A stretch of DNA of 33,018 bases from an uncultured Gammaproteobacteria bacterium (GCA_913050215.1 CAJXBG010000039.1:1-33018); one strand, 5' to 3'; shown: positions 1 to 8,275, counted from the stretch's first letter. A program made the numbers and translations. The notes: generated by a model not told the origin, from the sequence alone.

Positions 1-118
1 ATGTGATCGGCAAGGTGGAAAGCGGAATAACCAAGTGCCTCTGCTCTTTGAACCTTGCCAGCCCATTCAGCCCCAGAACTGGCATTAAAACATTGAATGG
101 CGAATCTAAAAGGTTTGC

Positions 119-865
119 TCATGAGTTTAACCCGGCACAATAGCGAATGCCTCGTCGTAACAATTCATAAAATTGTTCGCTTTCCCATGATCCTTTTTCA
201 ACCTGTGGATAATAGTCAACCACTGGTTTCATGTCATAGTGCCCTCTGCAATGTCCAAGATTCAGATAAAGCACCTCTCCCTCGCCAACCTTGTTAATGT
301 AGTAAACCGGCCGCGGATCATCATCTAGCCATTGATCCTCGATGAAGCCTTTGGCCTCTCCGGTGTAGTCGGTGTACAACAATTGGTGAAGATCCCCATG
401 AATTCGGCACAGGTAGAGCTCATCGTCTGTCTCAAATTCACCAATATCCTTAACCAGTGGATGATTTTCGTCTGCGGTTTTGACGGTGAACTTTTGGATC
501 GGTGGATGGGCGATAAACTGGGTACCCAGCGTTTCCATAAGCACCGGCGCGATTTCAGGACTATTTACGCCCTCAGCGGTGAATTCGAGAATCGAATTGG
601 TACCGTGAAGTGCAAACCATTTACCTCCGTCACGCACATATTCTCGCAATGCCACTTGTTGTTCTTCTGTAGGTATCAGATTGCATGTGTATGAAATGAG
701 AAAGTCCGAGGCTCTTATCGATTCCATATCAGCATAGTCAGTGGCGACTTTCGTTCGAAAACGGCCTTCCTCTCCAAGCAGTTTGAGTATCTCCAAGCGA
801 GCAAAATCGATGTCGTGGTATTGACCGGCGGCCACCAGATAAACGGATATGGAATCTTCTGGCAT
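119..865 (-). CDS. ThuA-like domain protein (first of two)
   Basis: A 248-residue protein of the ThuA-like family, which has a class I glutamine-amidotransferase-like fold and is named after a trehalose-utilisation gene. Family features seen are the segment KWFALHGTNS after a flavodoxin-like start, the block TDDELYLCRIHGD in the second half, and a C-terminal GEGEVLYLNLGHCRGHYD segment. The ATG at 865 is preceded by AGGAGGG, a strong ribosome binding site. The gene starts 9 nt after the stop of the upstream SDR gene, so the two form one operon behind operator site 1. No signal peptide or membrane segment is seen, so it is probably cytoplasmic. The biochemical role of ThuA proteins is poorly known. 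Here the context points to catabolism of the cluster substrate rather than of trehalose. The family call is firm and the function is open. Confidence 0.8.
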   Translation of the reverse strand: MPEDSISVYLVAAGQYHDIDFARLEILKLLGEEGRFRTKVATDYADMESIRASDFLISYTCNLIPTEEQQVALREYVRDGGKWFALHGTNSILEFTAEGVNSPEIAPVLMETLGTQFIAHPPIQKFTVKTADENHPLVKDIGEFETDDELYLCRIHGDLHQLLYTDYTGEAKGFIEDQWLDDDPRPVYYINKVGEGEVLYLNLGHCRGHYDMKPVVDYYPQVEKGSWESEQFYELLRRGIRYCAGLNS

Positions 866-874
866 AACGCCCTC

Positions 875-1633
875 CTAGTATTGGATTCGTTTTGTTAGAC
901 CACCGTCAATAACTACATTGGTACCCGTAGTAAATGCCGCTCTTGGGCTTGCAAGGAGTGCTACTTGGGCTGCGATTTCCTCCGCAGTTCCCATGCGGCC
1001 TAATGGTATTTGCGCCAAAGTTGAATCGTAAAGCGCCGTCATATGATCTTTGATCATGTTCCAGGAACCCCCTTCAATATAGACTGGACCTGGGCTGACG
1101 GAGTTAACACGAATACCCTTTGTTCCCAGTTCCTGAGATAACGCACCAGCATAGTTCAGCAGGCCGGCTTTCATCGCGTTATAAGGGCCAGCGCTGATAA
1201 AGTGTTCCAGTGCAGCAGTCGTTGAAATCATCACAATGTTGCCATTGTCCGAGGCTTCAAGGCAGGGCATAGCGGCTTCTACGGCGTGAACTGCTGACAG
1301 AACATTCAGATTAAACTGATTGATCCAGCCTTCGTCTCCCGGCGCATTAGAGCCGCTGACATTTGAGACAATGATGTCGAGCCCACCTAATTCTTCTGCA
1401 GCAGATGTGATCCAGCTTTTGAAGGCATCTCCATCACCAATATCCAACCCCTGACCTGTTACTTTAACGCCTTTGCTGGACAAGCTTTCGACTGCGGCAG
1501 CGACTTCCTCTGCATTCCGCGAACAGATAGCGAGATCGCAACCTTCATCCGCGAGGGTTTCAGCGATGGCACGACCAATGCCTTTGGTGGCACCTGTGAT
1601 GAGTGCGCGTTGTCCTTTTAGTTTGAGATCCAT
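875..1633 (-). CDS. SDR family NAD(P)-dependent oxidoreductase (SDR 1)
   Basis: A classical short-chain dehydrogenase of 252 residues that probably oxidises or reduces a hydroxyl/keto group of a pathway intermediate. The Rossmann motif TGATKGIG lies near residues 14-21. The active-site Ser (MISTT) and the YxxxK motif (PYNAMKAG) are present, and the C-terminus carries the usual VVIDGG. The family NNAG motif reads SNVSG here, a variant seen in some subfamilies. An open frame continues upstream to 1705, but the ATG at 1633 is chosen because AAAGGAG sits just before it and the protein begins naturally there. It is the first gene of an operon with the ThuA-like gene. Operator site 1 lies 58 bp upstream of the start and covers the -35 of its probable promoter. 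Confidence 0.88.
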   Translation of the reverse strand: MDLKLKGQRALITGATKGIGRAIAETLADEGCDLAICSRNAEEVAAAVESLSSKGVKVTGQGLDIGDGDAFKSWITSAAEELGGLDIIVSNVSGSNAPGDEGWINQFNLNVLSAVHAVEAAMPCLEASDNGNIVMISTTAALEHFISAGPYNAMKAGLLNYAGALSQELGTKGIRVNSVSPGPVYIEGGSWNMIKDHMTALYDSTLAQIPLGRMGTAEEIAAQVALLASPRAAFTTGTNVVIDGGLTKRIQY

Positions 1634-1690
1634 GGTGTGCTCCTTTAGTACGTTATTGTAATTTGAAAAGAGGATAAGCCTAGGCTTGAA

Positions 1691-1714
1691 AAAAGAGTCA
1701 GTCAAGACTGTTTT
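1691..1714. promoter_or_regulatory. Operator site 1 with overlapping promoter for the SDR-ThuA operon
   Basis: Inverted repeat AAAAGAGTC, spacer AGTCAA, GACTGTTTT: one copy of the 24-bp element found six times in the window. Read on the minus strand, TTGACT (1705-1700) is followed after exactly 17 bp by TAGGCT, giving a sigma70-like promoter that points at the SDR start at 1633. A bound repressor would therefore cover the -35. Confidence 0.72.
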
Positions 1715-1730
1715 TTTATAAGAAAACTAG

Positions 1731-2531
1731 TTACTGCGTCATTGCCCAGTCCAGCGCTTCCTGACTACCTGCCCAGTTGATCGCGTTTTTGAGTAGTTGT
1801 TGGTACTCAACGGAATGATATGCCACGGGATCGTCGCCTCCCTGAAGATAAACGATTGGGCTATTCGAGTAGTGTTTTAACCAACCCACAAGATTTGAAC
1901 TAGCAGGATGCTGCCAATCCTCGTTGCTGTACATTTTTCCTTCCTGCACAACTTTTGCCGCGGAGTAAAAATTGTCCTGATTAAACTGATAGTCACTGGT
2001 GAGTAGTGGCGTGATTGAGTCTTCAAAAACCTCACAAAGATATAATTCATCAGTCATCGGGAAAGAGGTTGGCAGATGGGCTGTAATGGGATGATCTTGA
2101 AGAACGGTGAGCTCGTGTTCGACACTATGGCGATAGCCGCTATCCTGATGAAGCTTGCCCCTGAGCTCGCCCGGAATATAAAGAAACCTCCCGCCAATGA
2201 TTTCGGCGTATTCCTCCCAGGCTGGCCATCCAGCGATGGCATGGTGCATAAAAACCATGCCCTTGCCGCTGGCGAGTAGGGAAATAAGGCCTGATTTGTA
2301 TTCTTCACTTGGTGTTTCGAAGACGGGTCCGCCAGCCTCGAATGACAACCCGGGCATGTCGTAGAAGACCAAAACATCATACGGGTCAGCCAACTCAGGT
2401 GTCATGAATACCCTAGCGGCAGGTTGCTCGACATGCGTCCAATTGACCCCGAGTTGATCAAACATGGAAAAGAATTCACCGCGATCAAAAGGGTGTCCTT
2501 TAGTGACTAACAGCACACTCGTGTCTGACAT
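1731..2531 (-). CDS. ThuA-like domain protein (second of two)
   Basis: A second ThuA-like protein of 266 residues, divergent from the first but sharing the block TDELYLC. It begins LLVTKGHPFDRGEFF and carries VFMHHAIAGWPAWEEYAEI, a typical ThuA core with paired histidines, and ends with YHSVEYQQLLKNAINWA. The open frame extends upstream to 2933, but that part overlaps the divergent TetR gene and is not family-like. The ATG at 2531 (MSDTSVLL) is therefore used, although its ribosome site (GGGAACC) is only moderate. It is transcribed away from the TetR gene across a 78-bp gap, a classic arrangement for a regulator and a linked gene. No copy of the 24-bp operator is seen in that gap. The molecular function is unknown. 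Confidence 0.78.
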   Translation of the reverse strand: MSDTSVLLVTKGHPFDRGEFFSMFDQLGVNWTHVEQPAARVFMTPELADPYDVLVFYDMPGLSFEAGGPVFETPSEEYKSGLISLLASGKGMVFMHHAIAGWPAWEEYAEIIGGRFLYIPGELRGKLHQDSGYRHSVEHELTVLQDHPITAHLPTSFPMTDELYLCEVFEDSITPLLTSDYQFNQDNFYSAAKVVQEGKMYSNEDWQHPASSNLVGWLKHYSNSPIVYLQGGDDPVAYHSVEYQQLLKNAINWAGSQEALDWAMTQ

Positions 2532-2609
2532 GGTGAGGTTCCCGCGTGACCTATGTTGATAAAACGAGTATTGTATATACCACAAATCTAGTAGGGATGA
2601 ACGCGCAAG

Positions 2610-3320
2610 TTGAGTAAAGTAGCGGGTGACAGGACACGGCAGCGGGCAAAAAGTGAGAACACGCGCACAACCATACTTGATGCGGCGATTCGATGTTTTT
2701 ATGAACGGGGCTACAACAACACGACGACCGAGAAAGTTGCGCGTGAAGCGGGGGTGTCGCGGGGCGCGATGCTCCATCATTTCCCTTCGCGTTTTGATCT
2801 GATTAAAGCCGGTGTCAATCATCTGCATCAGCAACGACTCGAACAATTTGAAGAGCAAGAGCGCCAGATTCAAGAAAATGCCGAGCACAGTCTCATTGAA
2901 GAAGGGATTGACAATTATTGGGCCCAGCTGCACTCACCTTTATTTACAGTCTGGAATGAGCTGAGGGTCGCTGCGCGAACAGATGCTGATCTGAATAATA
3001 TTCTTAAACCTGCTGCACGCGAATTTGAGGCAAAATTTACCAAAATTACAGCCAGTGTTTTTCCTGACTTGGCGTTATCTGAAGAATTCGAGAGAGCGAA
3101 CTTCCTTTCGGCTTATTTGTTGGAAGGCATGGCGTTAAATGGCGTCTCGCGGGGTAGGAAAGCTGACATAATGGTGGCCTGGTTGAAAACGCAGTTGCGT
3201 GAGATGTTCGCTGACGTGACTGATATCGATAGGGATACTGCGCTGAAAGATGGTGTGAAGGGTGTTCGGAAGGTTACGCGTAAAGATAAAACACCGAAGC
3301 ACGCGAAAACGAAAAAATAA
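2610..3320 (+). CDS. TetR/AcrR family transcriptional regulator
   Basis: A 236-residue TetR-type repressor. The N-terminal helix-turn-helix is clear at about residues 19-66: TILDAAIRCFYERGYNNTTT, then VAREAGVSRGAMLHHFPSRF, a canonical TetR recognition region. The C-terminal ligand-binding half is helical and family-divergent, and the protein ends in a lysine-rich tail. No ATG lies upstream in frame, so the start is the TTG at 2610, with AGGGATGA about 10 nt before it. It is the only regulator in the window. It sits between a ThuA-like gene and the aco-type operon, and is the best candidate to bind the six 24-bp inverted repeats. Its own upstream region shows no clear copy, so autoregulation is not evident. 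The ligand is probably a pathway intermediate or its CoA ester, by analogy with other catabolic TetR proteins. Confidence 0.88.
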   Translation: MSKVAGDRTRQRAKSENTRTTILDAAIRCFYERGYNNTTTEKVAREAGVSRGAMLHHFPSRFDLIKAGVNHLHQQRLEQFEEQERQIQENAEHSLIEEGIDNYWAQLHSPLFTVWNELRVAARTDADLNNILKPAAREFEAKFTKITASVFPDLALSEEFERANFLSAYLLEGMALNGVSRGRKADIMVAWLKTQLREMFADVTDIDRDTALKDGVKGVRKVTRKDKTPKHAKTKK

Positions 3321-3345
3321 AATCTAGAAGAAAGGTAAGTTGTAT

Positions 3346-3693
3346 ATGAAGATTATTATATCCGGCGTCGTAGATATTGATGTTGCTCAAATGGATAAGG
3401 CAATGGCCGGTGCTGAGCCTCTGATTGTCGGTGCTCTGACGCAGGAAGGTTGCATGGACTACGACTGGTGTCCCGATCCCGTAAATCCCGGACGTATTCG
3501 GGTGTTTGAGCGCTGGGAAAGCGAAGAATCACTAGCCAATCACTTTAATAACCATTGGTATACTGACATGAGAACGCATATCGGACAGTGCGGTATCACA
3601 AACGCTGATGTGTTGAAGTATCGTATTGGTGCTGCCGAGCCTGTCTACGACGAAACCGGCACGCCTCGCGCAGATTTTTTTACTGAAAAATAA
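3346..3693 (+). CDS. ABM-fold (antibiotic biosynthesis monooxygenase-like) protein
   Basis: A small protein of 115 residues resembling the ABM/YgiN-like dimeric ferredoxin-fold family. That family includes quinol monooxygenases and cofactor-free oxygenases. Supporting features are the start MKIIISGVVDID, the central EPLIVGALTQEGCMDYDW, and the strand-helix segment RIRVFERWESEESLANHF. These match the family pattern of a strand ending in E-x-W followed by a helix and an H-x-x-S/T-like region. The ATG at 3346 is preferred over the TTG at 3340 because GAAAGG stands about 10 nt before it. It follows the TetR gene by 25 bp and may be co-transcribed with it. It could oxidise a phenol or quinol intermediate, but the substrate is not determined. 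Confidence 0.75.
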   Translation: MKIIISGVVDIDVAQMDKAMAGAEPLIVGALTQEGCMDYDWCPDPVNPGRIRVFERWESEESLANHFNNHWYTDMRTHIGQCGITNADVLKYRIGAAEPVYDETGTPRADFFTEK

Positions 3694-3769
3694 CGGGAGA
3701 AATCATTCGATGAAGTTCAACCGAAGATGTCTGAGCGGTTGATATCGGGCGATTATTTTTAGCATAGCC

Positions 3770-3790
3770 GGTCGAGCGAAAGCTTCGACC
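3770..3790. other. Hairpin between the ABM gene and the aco-type operon
   Basis: Inverted repeat GGTCGA/TCGACC closed by GC-GAAA-GC with one bulged T, about 8 bp of stem on a GAAA tetraloop. No run of T follows, so it is not a convincing intrinsic terminator. It may still stabilise or end the TetR-ABM transcript. The remaining bases between 3694 and 3853 show nothing else recognisable. Confidence 0.35.
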
Positions 3791-3853
3791 CATGCGGCGA
3801 TATTTGTCAGGCAAGAGGATCGCCTTCACGAGCTTTGAATCAATCCCCTCAAA

Positions 3854-3877
3854 ATAACAGTCAAGCTTGACTGTTTC
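3854..3877. promoter_or_regulatory. Operator site 2 with overlapping promoter of the aco-type operon
   Basis: Inverted repeat ATAACAGTC, spacer AAGCTT, GACTGTTTC. The inner 20 bp (3856-3875) form a perfect palindrome centred on AAGCTT. On the plus strand TTGACT (3867-3872) is followed after 17 bp by CATGAT (3890-3895), a 4/6 match to the -10 consensus. Transcription would start near 3902, downstream of the ATG codons at 3891 and 3894. This supports the GTG at 3927 as the E1 alpha start. Confidence 0.75.
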
Positions 3878-3926
3878 TGGCTATCATCGCATGATGCGTC
3901 CCACGTTCAGCCTTGGAAAATGTATC

Positions 3927-4913
3927 GTGGCAAGCAAAATATCCAACAAAATATTGACTGACCTTCATTTACGTATGGTCCGCATCCGGCGTTTCGAAGA
4001 AGAAGCCGGTAAACTCATGGAAGATGGAAAAATTCCCGGGGCTCTGCACTTGTATGTGGGCCAGGAGGCCGTTGCCTCAGGTGTGATGGAGCATCTTTCC
4101 AACCAAGATCAAATCACCAGTACCCATCGGGGGCATGGACACCTGATTGCGAAGGGCGGGGAGTTCGATCGAATGTTCGCCGAGCTTTTTGGGCGATCAA
4201 CCGGCTACTGTAAAGGCAAGGGTGGCAGCATGCACATCTCTAACATTGCCTTAGGGATGCTTGGTGCTAATGGTATCGTCGGTGGTGGTCCTCCGATCGC
4301 AATGGGCGCAGCTTTCTCCAACAAGTTTAGAAAAACCAAAGACGTGGCAGTCGCCTTTTTCGGTGACGGTGCCTCAAACGAAGGCAGTTTTCACGAAGCT
4401 GCAAATATGGCGGCGCTCTTTAAATTGCCTTGTGTTTTCGTGTGTGAGAACAACGGATATGGCGAATATACATCCCAAGCAAATCATCAGGCGATTGTTG
4501 ATGTTGCTGATCGTGCTGCGGGATATGGTATGCCGGGTGTGGTTGTCGATGGGATGGATGTGATTGCAGTCTATGAAGCGGCAGGTGCTGCGATAAAAAG
4601 GGCGAGATCTGGTCAGGGGCCGACATTGCTGGAATGCAAAACCTATCGATATTATGACCACGTAGGTGTACGTGGAATGGGGCTTACCTATCGTACTGAC
4701 GAAGAACTTGAAATCTGGCAAAAGCGAGACGCGATTCAAGCTTTTGAGAAGCAATTGGTGAAAATGAAAGTGACGACAAAAAAGAAAATTGAAAATGTTT
4801 ATGCACGAGTAAACAAAGATATTGAGGCTGGAATAAAGTTTGCGGAAGACTCGCCATTTCCAGAACCTGCTGATCTGCTAGATGACGTATATAACACCGG
4901 AGGCGCATCATGA
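3927..4913 (+). CDS. acoA: Acetoin/pyruvate dehydrogenase-type E1 component, alpha subunit
   Basis: Thiamine-diphosphate-dependent E1 alpha subunit of a 2-oxoacid/acetoin dehydrogenase complex, 328 residues. The ThDP signature GDGASNEGSFHEA, ending about 30 residues later in CENNGYGEY, is intact. So are the substrate-channel segments THRGHGHLIAKG and CKGKGGSMHI. The frame is open from a TTG at 3867, but that lies inside operator site 2. The ATGs at 3891/3894 lie at or before the predicted transcription start. The GTG at 3927, with GGAAAA upstream, is the best start. The stop overlaps the next start as ATGA. The gene heads a six-gene operon. The AcoX-containing gene order suggests an acetoin-type rather than a housekeeping pyruvate complex, but the true substrate is not proven. 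Confidence 0.87.
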   Translation: MASKISNKILTDLHLRMVRIRRFEEEAGKLMEDGKIPGALHLYVGQEAVASGVMEHLSNQDQITSTHRGHGHLIAKGGEFDRMFAELFGRSTGYCKGKGGSMHISNIALGMLGANGIVGGGPPIAMGAAFSNKFRKTKDVAVAFFGDGASNEGSFHEAANMAALFKLPCVFVCENNGYGEYTSQANHQAIVDVADRAAGYGMPGVVVDGMDVIAVYEAAGAAIKRARSGQGPTLLECKTYRYYDHVGVRGMGLTYRTDEELEIWQKRDAIQAFEKQLVKMKVTTKKKIENVYARVNKDIEAGIKFAEDSPFPEPADLLDDVYNTGGAS

Positions 4914-5911
4914 GTGAAGCAAAAAAACAGGAACCGCGTAAGTTACCCTACGTCGCCGCGATTACAGAGGGCGTCAGACAAGTCCTTCAAGAACAGGACA
5001 ATGCGTTCGTGGCGGGTGAAGATGTCGGTGAAGCGGGAAGCGTGTTTGGCTATTACCAGGGCCTGCTAAAAGAGTTTGGACCAGAACGAATTTATGACAC
5101 ACCTATCAGCGAGAAGGGAATCATCGGACTGGGTGTTGGTGCTTCAGCGACTGGATGTCGTCCCATTCTTGACCTGATGTTTATGGATTTTCTCGGAGAA
5201 TGCATGGATGAAGTGGCCAATCAGATGGCCAAAATGCGATTCATGTTCGGCGGAGGCGCCACTCTGCCGGTCACGGTGCTGACAATGTCAGGTGCAGGTA
5301 TGAATCTTGCTGCCCAGCATTCTCAAAGCCTAGAGGCATGGTTGGCTCATTTGCCCGGTGTGAAGGTGGTCATGCCATCCAATGCTTATGATGCAAAGGG
5401 TCTAATTATTGCGGCTGCGCGAGACGACAACCCCGTGTTTGTCGTGCTGAACAAGTTGAGCTTGGCAATGGCCTGCGAGGTCCCAGAGGAGCCTTATGAG
5501 GTTCCTATTGGTAAAGCGGAAGTGATTCGCGAAGGCAAGGATCTATCAATTATTGCTGTTGGCCGAATGGTGAACGAAGCCATGGCCGCTGTTAAGCCAC
5601 TGGCTGAGTTAGGTGTTGATGCCGAGGTGATAGATGTAAGAAGTATTCAGCCCTTTGACACGGAAACAGTCGTTAATTCAATGAAGAAAACTCATCGAGC
5701 CGTCGTTGTTCATGAGGCCGTCAGGTTTGGCGGGTTTGGCGGAGAAATTGTCGCACAGCTCCAGGAATTAGCCTTTGACTATCTCGATGCACCCATTGCT
5801 AGAGTTGGCGCACCTTTCTCGCCTGTACCATTTAGCCCTGCACTTGAAAAAGTTTATGTTCCTAATGCGCAATCGATTGTTGCAGAAGTTAAGAAAACAT
5901 TGGGACTCTAA
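4910..5911 (+). CDS. acoB: Acetoin/pyruvate dehydrogenase-type E1 component, beta subunit
   Basis: E1 beta subunit, 333 residues, the usual family length. The family segments are present: FVAGEDVGEAGSVFGYYQGL near the N-terminus, YDTPISEKGIIGLGVGAS, the glycine-rich FMFGGGATLPVTV, and a C-terminal transketolase-like domain with VIDVRSIQPFDTETVV. It pairs with the upstream alpha subunit to decarboxylate a 2-oxoacid, or cleave acetoin, and load the acyl group onto the lipoyl-E2. Translation is coupled to the alpha gene by a 4-nt ATGA overlap. The AcoX-like gene follows after 3 nt. Acetoin and branched-chain type complexes use this heterotetrameric E1, whereas enteric pyruvate complexes use a single-chain E1. 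Confidence 0.88.
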   Translation: MSEAKKQEPRKLPYVAAITEGVRQVLQEQDNAFVAGEDVGEAGSVFGYYQGLLKEFGPERIYDTPISEKGIIGLGVGASATGCRPILDLMFMDFLGECMDEVANQMAKMRFMFGGGATLPVTVLTMSGAGMNLAAQHSQSLEAWLAHLPGVKVVMPSNAYDAKGLIIAAARDDNPVFVVLNKLSLAMACEVPEEPYEVPIGKAEVIREGKDLSIIAVGRMVNEAMAAVKPLAELGVDAEVIDVRSIQPFDTETVVNSMKKTHRAVVVHEAVRFGGFGGEIVAQLQELAFDYLDAPIARVGAPFSPVPFSPALEKVYVPNAQSIVAEVKKTLGL

Positions 5912-5914
5912 ATT

Positions 5915-6889
5915 GTGCAGCCGATTGGCGTTGTAGCGAATCCGCTTTCTGGGAAGGACATTCGGCGTCTTTCAGGAAAGGCTTCCGTTTTTGATAATCG
6001 TGAAAAAGAAGCAATCGTTCGTCGAGCGATTGCAGGGGCCGTGGCTGCCGGCGCAAAGCACTTTGCCTATATGAACGATTCCCATGGGATCGCCGCGAGT
6101 GGGTTTAGTGATGTTGAGGGCGTTAATGCTGTAGCTGTTGAGTGTCCTCGCTCGGCAACCATGTTCGACACAATAGAATCAGCGCGACACCTGTCAGAAT
6201 TAAACTGCGCTGCAGTGCTGGTTTTGGGTGGTGACGGAACCAACAGAGCCTTTGTAAAGGGGTGGCGAAACGCAGTCATGATGCCTTTGTCCACGGGTAC
6301 AAATAACGTATTCCCTGTGCTGGCTGAAGCGACAGTTGCGGGTTCGACACTCGGCTTGATTGGGTCAGGGAAACTTGACGCGAAAGATGTGTCTTCCGTT
6401 GCCAAAATTATCGACATTGAAATAGAAGGTGAGAGCGGAGACATCGCGTTAATAGACGCGGTGATGACCGAAGATGACTTTGTTGGTGCACGGGCACTGT
6501 TGGATGCGGAAGCAATTCAACAAGTATTCCTCACACGGGCTGACCCTGCTGCGGTTGGAATGACCAGTCTGGGCGGTCTTTTGCAGCCCTTGGATGAAGA
6601 AGAGGATGCTGGCTTGTTGCTCGAAATGGGCGATGGCGGTGTAAAGTTAAACGCGCCGCTCGCGCCAGGATTGTTTGCGCCTATTGGTATTAAACAGATC
6701 AATCGAGTGCCCTTCGATCAGACGGTCGAACTTCAAGGCCCAGGCGTCTTGGCGCTCGATGGCGAAAGAGAAAGAGTTATCCAGCCACAACAAAAAGTTA
6801 GATTACGAGTATCCAGATCTGGTCCGAGGGTGCTTGATATTAATATTGCAATGAAGACAGCTGCTAGTGGCGGTCTTTTAAGGTTGTAA
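5915..6889 (+). CDS. acoX: AcoX-like protein (ATP-NAD kinase fold)
   Basis: A 324-residue protein of the AcoX/ATP-NAD-kinase-like family found in acetoin catabolic operons. It has the NAD-kinase nucleotide-binding signature LVLGGDGTNRA (GGDGT at residues 105-109) and a second family block STGTNNVFP at about 126-134. The N-terminal IGVVANPLSGKDIRR also matches this fold. Start is the GTG at 5915, 3 nt after the E1 beta stop. AcoX is not a structural part of the dehydrogenase complex and its biochemical role is still unresolved; a kinase acting on NAD or a related small molecule is the usual suggestion. Its position between E1 beta and E2 is the main sign that this is an aco-type operon. Confidence 0.82.
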   Translation: MQPIGVVANPLSGKDIRRLSGKASVFDNREKEAIVRRAIAGAVAAGAKHFAYMNDSHGIAASGFSDVEGVNAVAVECPRSATMFDTIESARHLSELNCAAVLVLGGDGTNRAFVKGWRNAVMMPLSTGTNNVFPVLAEATVAGSTLGLIGSGKLDAKDVSSVAKIIDIEIEGESGDIALIDAVMTEDDFVGARALLDAEAIQQVFLTRADPAAVGMTSLGGLLQPLDEEEDAGLLLEMGDGGVKLNAPLAPGLFAPIGIKQINRVPFDQTVELQGPGVLALDGERERVIQPQQKVRLRVSRSGPRVLDINIAMKTAASGGLLRL

Positions 6890-6901
6890 CGGAGTTAAAA
6901 A

Positions 6902-8272
6902 ATGCCAAGGGAAATTTATCTTGTAAAAGTCGGTATGACGATGACCGAAGGGATGGTCTCTGAGTGGTTCATTGCTGATGGTGCCGAAGTTAAAAAGGGC
7001 GAGATGCTTTATGCGCTCGAGACTGAAAAAGTCAATCTCGATGTGGATGCAGAAGCGGATGGCACGGTCAAGCATCTGGTTGAAGCGGGCGTAACGCTAG
7101 AGCCAGGTGATGTTGTCGGATATATCTTCGCGCAGGGGGAAAGTATTCCCGATGTGCTACCCGGCGCGACCTCTCAACCGGAGGTTGTTGTAAGCGCAGA
7201 GCCGGTAGCGGTTGAAAGCGCGGCGCCGATGGCGGTAGAAGCCGTTGTATCAGAAGGTTTTGTGAAAGCTTCACCAGCAGCGAAAAGGCTGGCGAAGGAG
7301 CTTGATGTCAACTACTTGACGCTTCAGGGAACAGGGCCTGGCGGACGAATTGTTGAAGCGGACGTGCAAAGCGCTGCATCGGGCCAGACTGCTAGTCAAC
7401 AGCCAGCGGTGGCAGCCATCCAGTCTCAATCGAGTGCCAATATCAAGGCATCACCATTGGCCAAACGCATAGCTGAACAGCGCGCTATCGATCTTTCCCA
7501 AGTGCGGGGAACAGGACCAGGCGGTCGAATCGTTCAGTCAGATGTGGAAAACCTAGGTGCCTCAATTGCACAAGCAAGCGGCCCAGTTGCTGGAGACATG
7601 GTGCCGGTAAAAGGTATGCGTAAAACAATCGCGCAGCGCATGCATCAGAGTTTGCAAGACAGCGCGCAACTGACCATGGATATGGCCGCTGTCATGGAAG
7701 ATGCGGTAAAACTCCGAGAGCAGTTGATTCGGGAATGGGATGGCGCAGCTAGGCCTACCTTCACAGATCTTGTGATTAAAGCAGCGGCTAAAGCGCTTCA
7801 GAAACACCCGTTGATGAATAGCCAGTTTGGTGGCACGGGCATTCAACTACTCAATGAGATTCATGTCGGTATTGCGGTTGCACTGCCTGAGGGCTTGGTC
7901 GTGCCAGTTGTGAGGCATGCCGATCAATTGAGCCTAAAGGAAATAGCGATTGAATCAGCGCGGCTTGCCACCAGTGCGCGAAACGGAACGCTTGGTCTTG
8001 ACGATTATGCCGGAGGAACTTTTACAATCTCAGCGCTGGGCATGTTTGGCGTAGATTCGTTTACGCCAATTATTAATCAACCTCAATCCGGCATTTTAGG
8101 TGTTAATCGCATACTCGACGGGGTCGCTTGGGAAGGTGAAACTCCGGTTCGCCAAAAGCAGATGAATCTTTCGTTGACCTGGGATCACAGAGTATTGGAC
8201 GGGGCTCCCGCAGCGGAGTTCTTGCAAACTGTGGTGGAGTATTTATCTGAACCTTATCGGCTGTTGGTGTAA
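6902..8272 (+). CDS. acoC: Dihydrolipoamide acyltransferase E2 with two peripheral-subunit-binding domains
   Basis: E2 core of the complex, 456 residues. Domain order: a lipoyl domain at about 1-78 with the lipoylated lysine in ETEKVNL (K43); an Ala/Val/Glu-rich linker; a first E3/E1-binding domain at 122-156 (KASPAAKRLAKEL to GTGPGGRIVEADV); a Gln/Ser-rich linker; a second such domain at 182-216 (KASPLAKRIAEQ to GTGPGGRIVQSDV); and a catalytic domain from about 230 ending with DHRVLDG (H429, D433). Most single-lipoyl E2 proteins carry one binding domain, so the pair, exactly 60 residues apart, is unusual. There is no alpha/beta-hydrolase domain of the kind seen in some AcoC proteins. The ATG follows GGAG by a suitable distance. 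E3 follows after 3 nt. Confidence 0.9.
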   Translation: MPREIYLVKVGMTMTEGMVSEWFIADGAEVKKGEMLYALETEKVNLDVDAEADGTVKHLVEAGVTLEPGDVVGYIFAQGESIPDVLPGATSQPEVVVSAEPVAVESAAPMAVEAVVSEGFVKASPAAKRLAKELDVNYLTLQGTGPGGRIVEADVQSAASGQTASQQPAVAAIQSQSSANIKASPLAKRIAEQRAIDLSQVRGTGPGGRIVQSDVENLGASIAQASGPVAGDMVPVKGMRKTIAQRMHQSLQDSAQLTMDMAAVMEDAVKLREQLIREWDGAARPTFTDLVIKAAAKALQKHPLMNSQFGGTGIQLLNEIHVGIAVALPEGLVVPVVRHADQLSLKEIAIESARLATSARNGTLGLDDYAGGTFTISALGMFGVDSFTPIINQPQSGILGVNRILDGVAWEGETPVRQKQMNLSLTWDHRVLDGAPAAEFLQTVVEYLSEPYRLLV

Positions 8273-8275
8273 AAA

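Noticed and set aside
1-85. Open frame on the minus strand from an ATG at 85 to the left edge (28 codons, MPVLGLNGLARFKEQ...)
   Set aside because: No ribosome site and no recognisable family. It may be the start of a gene outside the window, but it cannot be supported here. Bases 86-118 also show nothing.
2597-2617. Six-codon ORF (ATG to TAA) overlapping the TTG start of the TetR gene
   Set aside because: The only Shine-Dalgarno-like bases (AGGG) abut its ATG and are better placed for the TTG at 2610. It is probably chance.
2532-2933. N-terminal extension of the second ThuA-like gene
   Set aside because: It runs through the promoter region and antisense to the TetR gene; the family-like sequence starts at 2531.
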